Source: Clarkia xantiana subsp. parviflora (Eukaryota; Streptophyta; Magnoliopsida; Myrtales; Onagraceae). Taken from it: a stretch of DNA of 64,000 nt. The first letter of the stretch is position 1. Every line of letters begins with the position of its first letter. Below are positions 34,501-46,335 of the stretch, piece after piece. The position numbers were made by a program, and so were the translations under genes. The stretch covers positions 50,021,774 through 50,085,773 of the forward strand of contig JAPTYO010000001.1 in assembly GCA_036873135.1 (NCBI GenBank). The letters are read 5' to 3'. The notes beneath the pieces are model-generated. The model had not been told where the DNA came from. It did no database searches and saw nothing but the letters and a program-made list of their open reading frames with translations.

Positions 34501-37500
34501 AAGTTCAGCAGCACGAACAAGTGAAGCACCAGCTGTACCCAATGCAGAGGGGTCATAAGCAACAAGAGCAAAATTGTGTACAGGGTGCAGAAAAACCACC
34601 TGAAATGCAAGGTTAAACTTGTTAAGAGATCAAGTTGGTCGGTTCTCTGTGGATTATATAGGTGTACTGTGCATTACCTCCCCCGGGATTTCAATTGGGA
34701 AAGCCGCAAATGACAGAATGATGTCAGAAACAGATATAGCTACTGTATTTTTGTCCACTGCAACTAATCCCATGTTTTTGGAATGATATACGATGACACC
34801 AGTCCCAAAGAAGTGTTGTGAATGTACACCATCTACCATACATGATGGGGGAACGTGCACCTGCAAGATTTACATAATTAGACTCTGTTGAATGACAAAA
34901 TAATGTTTCATAAGACAAATGCAGAGAGAATCACCCAAGAAAACTCTTTAAACTGTACTTAAATTGAATGGATAGTTCCTCTATCTGAATGACAATGTCC
35001 GAACTAGGAAGTAACTTACCTCAAACATTACAAGAGTTGGCTCTATCACATGTTCAGCATATGAAGCATTTCCTGACACAGCAGCTCCATTTTCAACATT
35101 CCTTGCCTTCGATTCTCTGTCCCCAGTATCAGCAGTAGAATCTTCATCAACACGCCTTTTCTTCTTCCCTACATCTAACAAATTTTCGCTATGGAATCCC
35201 CTAGAAGAATCATCACTTGTTTCCATGCTTGCGACACCATCGAGCAACTCTTGGTTACCATCTTGATGAAACTCCTTCAAGTTAGCTTCACCAGAAGCAG
35301 GCACTATTTCATTTGCCGCCTGCTGTTGGCCATTACTATGCTGTGATGGAAGTAATGGAGGCAACTGTTGAAAAGCTGACTTTGCTTTCCATAGACCAGT
35401 ACTGTCATCCCGAGTATATATCTGTGGGGGAGCATACCATTCATGTCGATCCACCGTGACTAAGACGGACTGCAGAAACAAAAAATAGTAAGATATGACT
35501 CTTATAATATGTGATTTGACCATTTAATCCTCTGAAAAAGATCTTAACAAATAAAAAAATCTTTGCTTTCGTTTTGCTTGATATGATCCTTACAAAAATG
35601 AATATAGCATGAAGTGCACTGGAAATAGAAACTTGTGGGCCATAGAATGCTAGTGTCATCCAAAGAATGACGAACTCAAAAAGGAATTTGCTTCTAAGGG
35701 ACTTGATTAATCGTCTGTTTATATATAGAAGCAATGAAATACATTATTGCTCTAGTTCCTAGCGGAAATTGGAAACCATGTAACTAGAACCAGTTACCTT
35801 CCTACGGTGGCGGTCCATATGGCTTACGTATTCCAAGGGTACACGTGCTCCTCTACGTAGTTTAGCCAAAGTTGAAATCAGATCCTGGAGGACTGAAATT
35901 TCCTCGCCAGCAAATTTCTTAACAATAGCATGACGAGGAACACCGGCTCTAAATAGCATGTATCTGCAAGCAACATGCAATTTCTTGTCAAAAGCATCAA
36001 TCAAGAAAGCTTCACCAAAAATCCAGCAAAGAAGACTAGGAAGTTAATCTAACTACAGCGAAGAGATATAACATACCCTGGTTCTGCAACATATACGACA
36101 CCACAGTGGAATCTGAAGTTTCTCGCCTATGAATACAAAATCAAATGTACGTTACTATATGTCAAGCTAGCAAACTCAAGGAAGAAAAACAATAATTGAT
36201 GTACAAAGAAATTATATGATGAACACTCGTCTACATATGAAATTCACTGTTGTCTAAAAAGGATCTTTATACAGGAGGTACGGCCTTTCATGTAGATATG
36301 GAAAAATGAGTAAACCTCCAACGTACCTGTTGATATGACAGAGGATGTATCACAGCACCACTTACTTCAAGGAAATGATCAGGAGTTATTGAATGCAAAT
36401 CCTGAACCTGGACCACAAAACAATAAGAAACATGTAAGATTGATATCCACTTATAAGAATTCATACTTGAAATAAAGCACTAGGTCTATTTGATTGACTT
36501 CGATAGCAACCATGTAACAGAACCCATGTAGGTTAACATGCTAATTAAAGACCTGCAAAGATGCAAAATGAGCTGCTGAGCTTTATTTTCCCTCTCTAAG
36601 GTCATCGAGATCCGTACAGTTAATTCACTCAGATTATCAGCTATGATGCATTGCTTTGTGAAATAAATGATTAGCCTCACAGTGATTAAAAAATGCATCT
36701 TACCACTAGGTTCACCGTAATTGGTGTGCCACCCCTCTCAAGAAGTAGGTCGACTTTGTGTTGAACACTGTCATCAAGTAAAGTCTCCATTTTCAAAAAC
36801 TGAGTGATCACCTGCATAAGGAAATTAACGTCAACCCATGAAAGGCACAACCATCTCAGATATACAAAATCATAGAGGATGAATGTGGTACTCCAACAAA
36901 GGTTACAAAGAGATGTGTTTCTTCAATAGATTAAGCATGAGGCAGAAGTCAGTTATGCTCAGACATGGATATGTTTTACTATGGGAACATAAATCAGTGG
37001 ATTCCTAAAAAAATCAACAAAGAGGGTGCCAACTCACTTACAAAAAGAATGGTCACTAGTTAATATGGATCAACGATACAGTAATAGAACAAGTTCAAAC
37101 AATGAGAAGGCACACATCCATACCAAGGGCAGAGGCACTAAAAGGAGGGGAAATCGATTCACAGGTATAAGTCCAATAGTGTTTGGATAGCCACAACAGT
37201 AAATGAAAGGAAACCATACTTACTTCCCCATTTATGCGGATAAGCACATCACCTGGTTCCAAATGTTTATGGGCAGGACCACCAGGCACCTACAACCAGT
37301 CCATAGATACAAGTATGACATAACCGTAAAAATTGACAACAATAAACATTGCACAAGGAGAAAATCCTTTTTCTGCATACTCACCACAGACTCAACAACA
37401 AGCATTCCAGTTTCCCCAGCTGCAGATGCATGTCTAACCATCTAACAATGAAAGCTATCCATTATATTCTATCAGTGTAGAAAATTGGAAAATTGAGGAG

Positions 37501-40500
37501 GGAATAATTATTTCAGTGTCCCAGTTGGAACTGGTAGAGAAGTCATTAAGAACAATACCTGCTCTGTCTCGCTTTGAAGGCCAAGTCGACGTGTTTCATC
37601 AAACCCTTTATGTAAGAAAGTAGCCTGCAGAATTGAAATTGAAATGTAATGGACTCAAAATATCTCATCGCAATTCACAAATAATTAATAAGATCATACA
37701 ACAGGGTCAGTAGGTGGCTTGTAAAACAATACCACTAGCTATGCAACTTGAGAGAATGTTTCTGTTCATTTTACTCAAAGATGACATTCAACAGACTAGG
37801 GTGGGGGAAAAGAGATCAGGGTTGATGTTATGACTACAGAACTTCCCAAAAGAAAATCTCCTCCTTTTCTAACTATAAGAGGTTGACAAATAATTTTAAG
37901 ACTTCTCTAACTTCTCAATTTTAGAATATCTTATTAATTTCTTACATCTAAGATTTGATTCATACATAAAGATGAAATATGAAATTTTACTTAGGGAAAA
38001 TAGAGATGTGGTGTCAATGAATAATGAAAAGTGAGAAAGACACTTCCCCAAAGTAATAGGCCCAAGGGCCAAGACATTCCCAGATGAGCATATGATCTAT
38101 CCAGAAAACTATTCTGCTGATAATGACCAAAGATATGATAAAATTTAAACTGTTAAAAAAAATTAATCATTACCTGAAGTGTGCCTCGGGGAATAGAAAC
38201 AACCTCCCATATGTCCTGATAAGATTCCCTGCCCTCTTGGAGAAATCTTAATGCCCTAACAACCTAGAAACACCACATTTCAGCACTCACAACCATGAGA
38301 TGAAATGTTTGTTAAACAACTAGAGAGAGGCTTTCTCAGGAGGCATCGAACACATATGACGAAGAGTTTCCCTAACTGCTGAGCTGAAGTATATGAAGTG
38401 ATGTCCATCCTAATGTATCTCTGTACCATGCATACTTGGAACTACTTAAAACGGAAAAAATATTGGGTTTGGATGAGGAATTTGGGACTCAAGTTGCTCA
38501 TTAAAATGAAAAACCTGCTAGAAATCCAAAAGCAACATTTATTATCATTTATATTAACTCACTCGCTCTAAAGGTAGAAAAAATGCAGATGCACTAGATG
38601 ACTTGCTCCCAGCGTTCAAGGCCACAGCCCTCCCTTGCCAATCAATCACAGGAGAACCACTTGAACCACCTTTTGTTCCGGAAGCTGCCTGATATCGATG
38701 CATGTAAACAAATATTCAGTTACAAAACAAAACAATCAACTAGTTAAGCAGACATCTAAATAGAAAAAACTGATCGACTGTTCAAAGAACCCCACTTACT
38801 TGCATGTAAAATGTGTTGAAATCGTTATAACCATCCCTGCATCATGGAGCACATTATTGTCAGACTTATTGAAATGGCAAAAATATAATTACATTTAATA
38901 CAAATGTATGAGATTTCTCCTCAAAATTAAGGAATGATTTGCTGAAGTATAACCACACACTTCTTGTAATGAGGAGCATCTCTATCCAGGCGAGCTAGAG
39001 TGCCTGCTAATATAGATACCTGATGATCCACAAATCACCAGCAAGCAGATCAGATACATGACCCAAATACATAACACAATTTATCATTAAAATGGCCACC
39101 GTGATCACCATCATGTACCTTCTCCCCACTATCGTTTCCAACAACCCTAATTTCTAGTCCAACACATGCAGCCTCTGGAGAAAGGGGAATCTCTTCATAT
39201 TCTAGGAACTGAACAGCATCAGGATTAAATCGGAAGAATCCGAAATCATGAACCTACAAGAGAGTGGAAATATGAGTCGCAAATACAGAATGCAAAAACT
39301 CAAGGACTTCATTGTGATGGATATTAGCTGAAGCGGAAATCATAAATGTGAAAATGCGGTGCAATTTCATCAGTTTCCTCACAAGGTGAACAATCTATTG
39401 AGTATTGACAGCCAAAGGCATCTACGGAGCTAACTATAGTCAACAAGCAAAAAGCAACAATACTAAAGCAGAAAGCTGAGAGCACTAACTGGATCCCTGT
39501 ATATGGGATGCACCGGAATCTCCTCACGGTTAACAAACATAGCCTCTGCAACAACAGGTCCTGCAATAGACAAGAACTTTTGAATTAATAAAATCACATG
39601 AAACAGACCGCGAGATGAATACAACAGTGATCTGTAGATTAACTTTAATACAACTAACTTTAGTTAAATTCACGAATAGACGCCCAATTACTAATATTCA
39701 ATATTAGAGGAACACTTCCACTATTTAGAATATTCAAACCAATCTAAATGCTACCATCTCCGCAAATCAAAGTTTAAAGTGTTTAAAAATTCTCTTAACC
39801 AGAAACCATTCACAACTTCCACAATCTGGACCAAACCACTTGAGACTAGTTGGACTGAAGCAAAACCAGGACAGTGAATCACTGTTTCATTTCAGTACTC
39901 GAAGATTAGTACAATGGACTGACAATTCACTTTATGTGCTATAAGATTATGAACCCAACAGCCCAACGAAAAATTATAATTCCTAAAAATTTAACACCTA
40001 CAAACTTCATCTCCAATATCAGTGCGGGAACAACTCAATTGGCAGATGTTACAACCTTAATCATGAATCAATAAGAGCTGTTTCCCCCCCCCCCCCCCCC
40101 CTTTTTTTGGCCATTAAGGATCTGCTTTGATGAAATGCAGACAAATTAACCCACAGAAAACCATCCCCCCTTTTTTACCCCAAAAAAAAAAAAAAGAAAA
40201 GGAAGACCATCCCCTTCCAATCAAAAGACGGGACCTCCAAAATTGCACATGAGAAAAGGGAGGCGAAGTACCAGGCTTGACGACATGGCGATTGGTGAGT
40301 ATGATTCCCCTCCGCTTATCAACCACAAATCCAGTGGCATAGCTGGCGCCGGCAGCCTCGGTGTCAAATGCCCTGCACGCGGTGGTTCTAAGTACGACCA
40401 CGGCAGGGACAACCTTGTTAAGCGCCTTACGCCAGTCCTCAGCAGAGGCAGCATTCTCACCGAGCGGCGGCGCCCCGTCGATCTCCATGCAGAGCTCATT

Positions 40501-40578
40501 ACCGTCCTTGGTGGCGGTGTCCAGCAGCATGGTTGCCTCGGAGTCCGATCCCAATCTCTGCTCCAGAGAATCACCCAT
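29979..40578 (-). CDS. DEG7: Protease Do-like 7 (DEG7)
   Basis: Twenty-four GT-AG exons in gene order: 40272-40578, 39490-39560, 39119-39253, 38961-39019, 38800-38836, 38563-38688, 38174-38263, 37559-37624, 37385-37441, 37224-37289, 36704-36811, 36327-36407, 36077-36126, 35798-35963, 35020-35469, 34678-34860, 34494-34599, 33582-33752, 33425-33504, 32089-32316, 31652-31867, 31269-31426, 30652-30763, 29979-30140. They total 3285 bases, 1094 residues, close to the Arabidopsis protein. The first trypsin-like domain has an intact triad: His98 (LTNRHVV), Asp129 (VHDFGFF) and Ser213 (GSSGSP). PDZ domains follow from about 300, then a linker at 495-610, a second protease-like domain without a triad (about 620-800), and C-terminal PDZ domains. 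DEG7 is an ATP-independent serine protease reported to be stromal in Arabidopsis, helping photosystem II repair. The start is the ATG at 40578; the frame stays open only to a TTG upstream. Several introns hold transposon debris. Confidence 0.96.
30349..30560. mobile_element. Single arm of a foldback element in DEG7 intron 23
   Basis: It starts GGGTTAAATGTACTTTTTTT and carries CATCCGTTAGTTGGCCGTTA, AATCACGTGACCCACC and TTTGTTCAATTTAGTCCCTC, matching one arm of the copy at 15209. The opposite arm is missing, so this is a truncated insertion. Confidence 0.7.
30830..31185. repeat. AAACGAAAC-rich repeat in DEG7 intron 22
   Basis: A dense series of GAAACACGAAACC, GAAACGCAG, GTTTCGAACGTG and CGTTTCATTTC motifs in both orientations. 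The composition resembles subterminal regions of non-autonomous hAT elements, but I could not define ends or a target duplication. Confidence 0.45.
31492..31619. repeat. AAT/ATT microsatellite in DEG7 intron 21
   Basis: Alternating blocks of TAATAATAA and ATTATTATT run for about 125 bases between exons 21 and 22. The two orientations can pair with each other. Confidence 0.85.
32440..32640 (+). pseudogene. LINE reverse-transcriptase zinc-binding (zf-RVT) fragment in DEG7 intron 19
   Basis: On the plus strand, antisense to DEG7, the frame around 32460 reads [19 protein letters not shown]. This is the Cys- and His-bearing core of the zf-RVT motif found after the reverse transcriptase of plant L1-like LINEs. 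The frame breaks shortly after and no reverse transcriptase is present. Not a functional gene. Confidence 0.6.
32734..33124. mobile_element. Foldback element in DEG7 intron 19
   Basis: The arms are inverted over about 80 bases: AAATCACGTTTTGACAGCTAGGTACTG on the left against CAGGTACTTATTTATCAAAACGTGATTT on the right. Both ends lie against TTTTAAAA (32726-32733 and 33125-33132), an 8-base match. GAGCACGTGCCACGGACGTGAC near 32872 is the CACGTG site. It resembles the family in terminus (GGGATAAA) but not in detail. Confidence 0.72.
33818..34300. mobile_element. Retrotransposon and hAT debris in DEG7 intron 17
   Basis: The 31-base segment starting GTGAAAGTTTAGACTAACCA occurs twice, near 33820 and near 34085. 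Before the second copy is GCTCTGATACCA, the complement of the initiator-tRNA-Met primer-binding site common in plant LTR retrotransposons, so a small element on the minus strand is likely. From about 34128 a TAGGGGTGTAAACGAGTCGAG end marks a one-sided copy of the hAT type at 5755. No protein-coding content. Confidence 0.5.
40084..40101. repeat. Homopolymer of 18 C in DEG7 intron 1
   Basis: Eighteen consecutive C on the plus strand become 18 G in the DEG7 pre-mRNA, about 170 bases downstream of exon 1. The tract is followed by seven T. Confidence 0.9.
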
Positions 40579-41646
40579 CAAACTTGGACCGATCAAGGGA
40601 TGGAGTTTCTCAAGATAGAGTGGAAAATTGGAATGATACTGAAGTTAGGGCTTGTCCAATCCAAGAATCTCCCACGATTTCACCACTGATGATCCTTGGA
40701 AGTGATTTTGTTATATGACTTTGACTTGGTTTTGTCAGAGAAACAAACAAGTTCAGCTTAACTTTAACCTTTGCTTTGTCAGGTAGTGCGTTACTTTTAA
40801 TTTAGGGTTAATAGATGAATTAGACTTATTATGTATACATTTTGTGAATAAACTATTATTTTTTACTTTTCAATGTTCGTTCTATAATGTAATGTAATTA
40901 AATAGTTTAAATTTATTTTATTTAGTTATTTATATTTAACATAATATAATGTAATGATGGTTTTTACTTATCTTAAATCAATTCAACTGTTCTTCGTGTT
41001 TTTCATCAAATTTATAAAGCTTTTTAATTTATTTATTTAAAAAAAGAATTGAAACCCAGCTGCTATTGAAATTTTATAGTTTTTTTTTTTGTATTTTAAA
41101 AACTTGATATTGATGAATAACGAGAAGAAATTAAAGTTTTTTTAAAATAACTTGATGAATTTGACGAATAACGAGAAAAAGAACATAAAGAACACAATAA
41201 AGAATGAAATATAGAAAAGATATCTTGAATATTTCATCAAAGTGTAACTAAATTATATATTAACCTTATAATTTAATAAATAAATATATTCAAATGGGAA
41301 ATGAGTTAGTTGGCATCCTAAGTATTTCATTTCGGGAGAAGTAACAATCCAAACAATAGTTCATATATTATTAATAGATCCATGACTAGGTAGTTAATTT
41401 GAATTTAAATGCAAGGACAATAATTCATTAAGTACTGATATAGTACGAGTTGATGGACTATAAGACCATTACGGGTGTTTGGATGGATGTAACGTCGGAC
41501 GTATTGTATATGTTCTATTACATTCACAGTACGCTATTTGGCAAATCAAACAATGTAATGTGAACTATTATGTAAAGTCATTATAATATGAGATTACGTC
41601 CAAACTACATTTAATGTAATGTAATATTACATAAAATAAAACATTC
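40579..41646. other. DEG7 upstream region and AT-rich spacer
   Basis: The first few hundred bases should hold the DEG7 leader and promoter. The remainder is AT-rich. Around 41470-41640 there is GGGTGTTTGGATGGATGTAA and TACGTCCAAACTACATTTAATG, which looks like a small inverted-repeat element related to ATTACATTTCA blocks at 43500-43620, but ends are not definable. Confidence 0.4.
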
Positions 41647-41686
41647 AGAGTGGGATTGCATAATATTATTTAAAGGTCGGTCCAAC

Positions 41687-42705
41687 TTTTTTTTTTTTTT
41701 TTGCTAAAAGTTATGTTTCATTAAAATAAAAATATTGCAAGAACAATATAACAACAAAATAAAAAGGTTTCAACAGTAGAACAACTGAAATTACACCCAA
41801 ACAAATCAACACAAGCCAAATACGAATTAATCATATCCGGACATATTTTTCCATCGGAAGAATTCACCACGCATAAAAGCAAACATACTGAAGTCTGAGC
41901 AGGCGTGCCTGATTACTTCAAGATTGAAGACTCAAATTTGTGCAAGCAATAACACAAGCATTTTTTTTACAGATAATGGAAAACTACAAAGGAAAGACAA
42001 GAAAGGGAAATCTCTGCACTAGAGTTAAATCAGTTAAGCTTAAAGATGACACGTTTAGTTGGCATTTTAAAATTTAGATGTACATCTACCGTCTTGAACC
42101 ATGTAGCCGCCCTAAGCCTTACAGTTGTCGTCTTTGCCAGACTCCTCGTCGTTGTCGTCTTAACCACAGTTTCCATCGTTGATGTCGTTCCCAGCACCAG
42201 CGCCGTCGAAGTCTCTATTTTCGACATTGTCGTCAGAGTAGACTGCACAAAATTCGTAAGTCATCGACTAAACCGACCACCAACCATCGCGAGGAGCCCA
42301 AGACGCGTCTGCTTCGTTCTAATATTGTAGATTCGAACTAGATCTACACCGAAAAATACTAGATCTAGCAGATATGGTGAGTTTCCGATAAAATCCAAGG
42401 TCAGATCTAGTCTGGAGGGGTTTTTTTTTTACCAACTTCAACTTTGTGGTGGATGGCCAAACGAGCAAGATGAAGTCATACAAAGATCAGGTGGAGACCA
42501 CCGGTGAAAATCCAAGAAAGTAAAATCATCGAAAGATGTAGATCTATCAGCTATGGAGGACGCCACTTGACAAGAAAACCATCTACAGAGGAAAAAGAGC
42601 ATTTCATGTGAGGAAGAACGAGGTAGCCGGTGCGCCAGGTGGGGGCTAGGGTTTTCTGGGAGAATGAGAAAGGTTTGAGAGAGAGGGGTTGTTCTATTCT
42701 TGTTT
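41687..42705 (-). mobile_element. Truncated LINE remnant
   Basis: Read on the minus strand, it starts with a leader-like CTCTCTCTCAAACC, AAAACCCTAGCCCCCACC and ends in ATGAAACATAACTTTTAGC followed by about 16 A, the poly(A) tail expected of a non-LTR retrotransposon. The body encodes no intact endonuclease or reverse transcriptase, so most of the element is deleted. It directly abuts the MITE fragment at 42708. Confidence 0.5.
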
Positions 42706-42707
42706 AT

Positions 42708-43069
42708 GTAAAGCGTTTAAAAATGTGCTACAATGGTTTTACACAGCATTCCTAAAAAGTAGAACTTACCTGTTTTTACATAATATATTCCTAAAATTTA
42801 AAGAATACAATATGTTGCCACATCAATATATAAACAAATATTTAATTATAAATTAATTCATTTCATAGTTAATGAAAATAGTTCATTGGTGGTTTGTTGG
42901 AATGTTTAATAATAAAATATATTTAAGGAATATAGTTAAGTAAAACTATTCGAGAGTAAATATTATTTATGTGTGTCTTAACTTTAAATATTACTTAAAG
43001 TATACATAAATGTCATATTTGTCAACTTTAAAAAATACATAATATGTAAACTCATTATTGTGCATGCTC
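42708..43069. mobile_element. MITE fragment related to the copy at 55753
   Basis: GGTTTTACACAGCATTCCT, ATAAATTAATTCATTTCATA, GTGGTTTGTTGGAATGTTTA and the end TGTGCATGCTC follow the sequence of the complete copy at 55753-56167 in the same order. Its first 70 bases or so are missing where it meets the LINE remnant. Confidence 0.7.
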
Positions 43070-44755
43070 TAGTGTGATATTACATCCAACATTATACATC
43101 GTTTATTATTATTTATTAAATAAATAAAGTATTTGTATGATGTTTATAGGTTATTATTATTATTATTATTATTATTATTTATACGCATGACTCGTCATTA
43201 AAAAAATGTACATGATGTTTGCACAAAAAGAGTAAAATGTTATTTTGTAATGAAAAATATTTTGTAAAACTAAATTAGATTATTCAGTTAATAAAATCTT
43301 AATAGTTATGTGGATTTAGTTTTAATATCTTAATATTTTATTTTTATAATTCATGAATATTTTATATGTACTTAACACAAAACTTAAATTTTAAGAATTA
43401 AATTAGTTATTTTTAAAGCAAATATTTGTTTAAAAATATTATTATAATAAGATACAGTATATTCTTATATAGATAAATATAATAATAATAAAGACACACT
43501 ACAATGCACACTACAAAACATACCAAACAATGTAGTCTAACATTACATTTCACATTACAGCATAACCAAACACTGCAATCTAACATTACATTTCATAGTT
43601 CATATTACAACAAAATAGTCGTATGCTATATGCTATGAATATATCAGCGACACTTCAAAACACTCGACATATGTCTTACCCGATGAACAAATTGTAAGAT
43701 AAATAATATCATATCAGTATACATCATAATTAGGATCGTACTTCCAGTTATGATTGGATGAGCTTGAACAATCGATTGATGATAATCTGTAAAGAGAGCT
43801 TGTTAGTCTAGCGGCCTTCCAGCTTCTGCCTAACTATATATGAGACGTCTGAATGAATGACACTTACCATTTATTTATAGGCGAAGTCAGGAACCTCTAA
43901 GTAAATAATAACAACTTTATAAATCCTCTCATCTACAAGACTTAAACATTTAGTTCCATTACATTAAAATATTACACCGGATATCCTAATAAATATATGT
44001 GACATATAGACTACTTAACAGAGAGAATATAATATTTGATATATCAGCTTGTGTCGCGTAATGTATTCTTACACAAATCTCTTCAACCAAAAACTAATCG
44101 AAAGTAGAAACGAGTTGACGAAAGACAGGCGAAGGATCGTATGCCACAGTCACTCTCGCATTGCCCATAGATCACTGAAGAATTGACATTAATTCCTCAT
44201 CCAAACACCTTAATTGTACGCTCTAAAATACCCAACATACGAGGGATGTACGCCCTGCTATGCTAAACCTGACAAAATACAAAAGGATACCCACCTATCG
44301 GGAAAGATTAAAACTTGGATAATCATGATTGAGTAGTGAACTGAAATCCACCATGATTAAAACCATAGTTAAACTATCTCCTTATAAATAGAGACCCTCA
44401 GATATCATACACTTGTGCTCTATACGTATGAATTATCGATCGGGCCACAGTGCGATTATCCCTTTATGCAGATGCTTACTCGGAGACCGAGATCCGGCCG
44501 GATTCACAAACCCAACCATTTCTCATGTAACTTAGCCTAGAAAGTTGGAAGATGCAGAAGAAACATTAGCGCGGAAATGCCCACTTCATCATTTCATTTG
44601 TAAATGAGACAATTGATTGCTAAAATGCATGGTTTGAAGAGATATGATTAATGATTGTATTTGTTTTTAATTTTGATTATGACTAAAGTAGTAATTCCGA
44701 TCCAACCAATCAATCAATCATAATAACTATTACAAGGGACTGACGACAGTATTAA
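43070..44755. other. AT-rich spacer downstream of the NIP gene
   Basis: An ATT run of 10 units is at 43151-43180. Two ATTACATTTCA-containing blocks lie at 43500-43620. Nothing else can be named; the last few hundred bases may include the NIP 3' untranslated region. Confidence 0.45.
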
Positions 44756-46084
44756 TTACACCAAGTCACGGTTTGGTGTGTCCTGTGTAGGGGAATTTCT
44801 GGACCTGAGAGCTTCGTAGGCGGTAGCACCAGCAATGGCTCCAGCAACAGGCCCAATTATGTAAACCCAAATAGCCTTGTAGTTGTGTTTGATAATCGCA
44901 GGTCCTATGCTCCTTGCAGGGTTCATCGATGCTCCTGATATCGGTCTGCACATATATATAATGTTAGCTATATATATATGAGCTTTGATACATGTGCCGA
45001 CATCAGGAATCCGAGAAGTTACGAATTAGACACAGTGGCATCTGTTGTAAATACATTGAACTTTTAGGTCAACTTCATATCTACCCTGAATCGGAACAAA
45101 TCGGAATTTAAATGTCGGAACGGTTATCTTTTCTCTATATATATATATCCAATGGATACAAATGTCAGTACGTACCCAGCAACGAGGACATTTAATAGAA
45201 TCGTCATTCCAACTGCAATCCCTCCGAGCTCACTTCTCTATCAATCAACAGATCAAAAAGACTCAATTTCCAGAAACTCAACATAATATATCAATTTGCA
45301 ACTCATAAATGTAAGAAAAACAGACCGCTCTGCTATCACTTGTAACACCCAAGACGACAAACATGAGGAGAAAGGTGATAATTATCTCGATCACTAGGGA
45401 CTGGACGTTCGATCCGACCGGTAAGGTGCCGAAGTAAGCTTCAGGAGTTATATCGAACATTACATCGAGTGTCGCACTTGCCATTATCGACCCGAGAACC
45501 TGAGCCACTATATAAAGGAAACCCTAGCATCATCGATGAACACGAAATCATCATTAATATACCACGTACATTAATCATAAAATATGATGTACCGACTCAA
45601 CGCTTCATCTATTAATTATATATTTTGAGCATTTTATTCCTAAATTAAGGGTTGACCCACTTTATTAATGCTTGGTTGATTAGATACTAATAATTAATGA
45701 ACTAACCAGTAGTATAGGGTGGCGACGGAACAAGATGAGAGTTAAGGTGACAGAAGGGTTGAAGTGGGCGCCGGAGACATGACCGACGGTGTAAATCATG
45801 ACCATGACAATGAGACCCCAGGTGACGCATATCCCTGGGAATGTCACCTGTCCGTAGATTTTGTTCACGGCCACGGATCCGCACCCTGCAAATATCACAA
45901 AGTAGGTGCCCATCACCTCCGCCAACAACTGCATGCTCATCGGAGTTAATTGTTTCATCATTACGTTATTAATTACTAGCTAACAGATAGAGAGAGAATT
46001 GTGATAATAATAATAATTGCATGCCTTTTGTACAATGGTGAAGGTGCCTGAGCAAACGTCGGATTTCGTCGAACTTCTGGACAT
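44756..46084 (-). CDS. NIP: NOD26-like intrinsic protein (NIP aquaporin), group I type
   Basis: Five exons, 46025-46084, 45707-45928, 45326-45523, 45176-45237 and 44756-44945, give 243 residues. It is a six-helix major intrinsic protein of the plasma membrane or ER. The pore loops read NPS at 77-79 and NPA at 189-191. The aromatic/arginine filter, by alignment with NOD26, is Trp57, Val169, Ala74 and Arg192, the group I pattern linked to transport of glycerol, lactic acid, ammonia or metalloids. The first motif is NPS instead of the usual NPA, so the closest Arabidopsis subtype is unclear. The intron 1 donor appears to be GC (AAAG|GCATGC), which keeps the conserved VQK before the first helix; a GTACAA donor nine bases earlier would also be in frame. 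The N-terminal tail is short. Confidence 0.9.
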
Positions 46085-46335
46085 GCTGTCGTTCAAAGCT
46101 TGAATGGAGACTGAGTGTCGGCGGTGGCCACACTTCGTATACTGAACTTGCTAATGCTACTTACCCATTCAATGAAAAAACTCTAGAATACTGGGAAGGA
46201 TGCACGATATCGATGGATCCGTGATCCTCCTAACTAACAAATTAATTACCAGATAAGGTTGAATATTTTTAGCTGGGATTTGCCGAATATTTATCGACAT
46301 CGCTCTGACCCTTTAAACAATACATTATATATACA

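Noticed and set aside
40579..40596. Six-residue upstream extension of DEG7
   Set aside because: It would need a TTG start; the ATG at 40578 matches the family N-terminus.
41849..41935. Minus-strand peptide (SDFSMFAFMRGEFFRWKNMSGYD then stop) near the LINE tail
   Set aside because: It may be the C-terminus of a lost coding region, but it is too short to assign and no upstream exon could be joined.
42046..42330. 94-residue plus-strand open frame
   Set aside because: Low-complexity Val-rich translation lying in the LINE remnant; no domain and no splice context.
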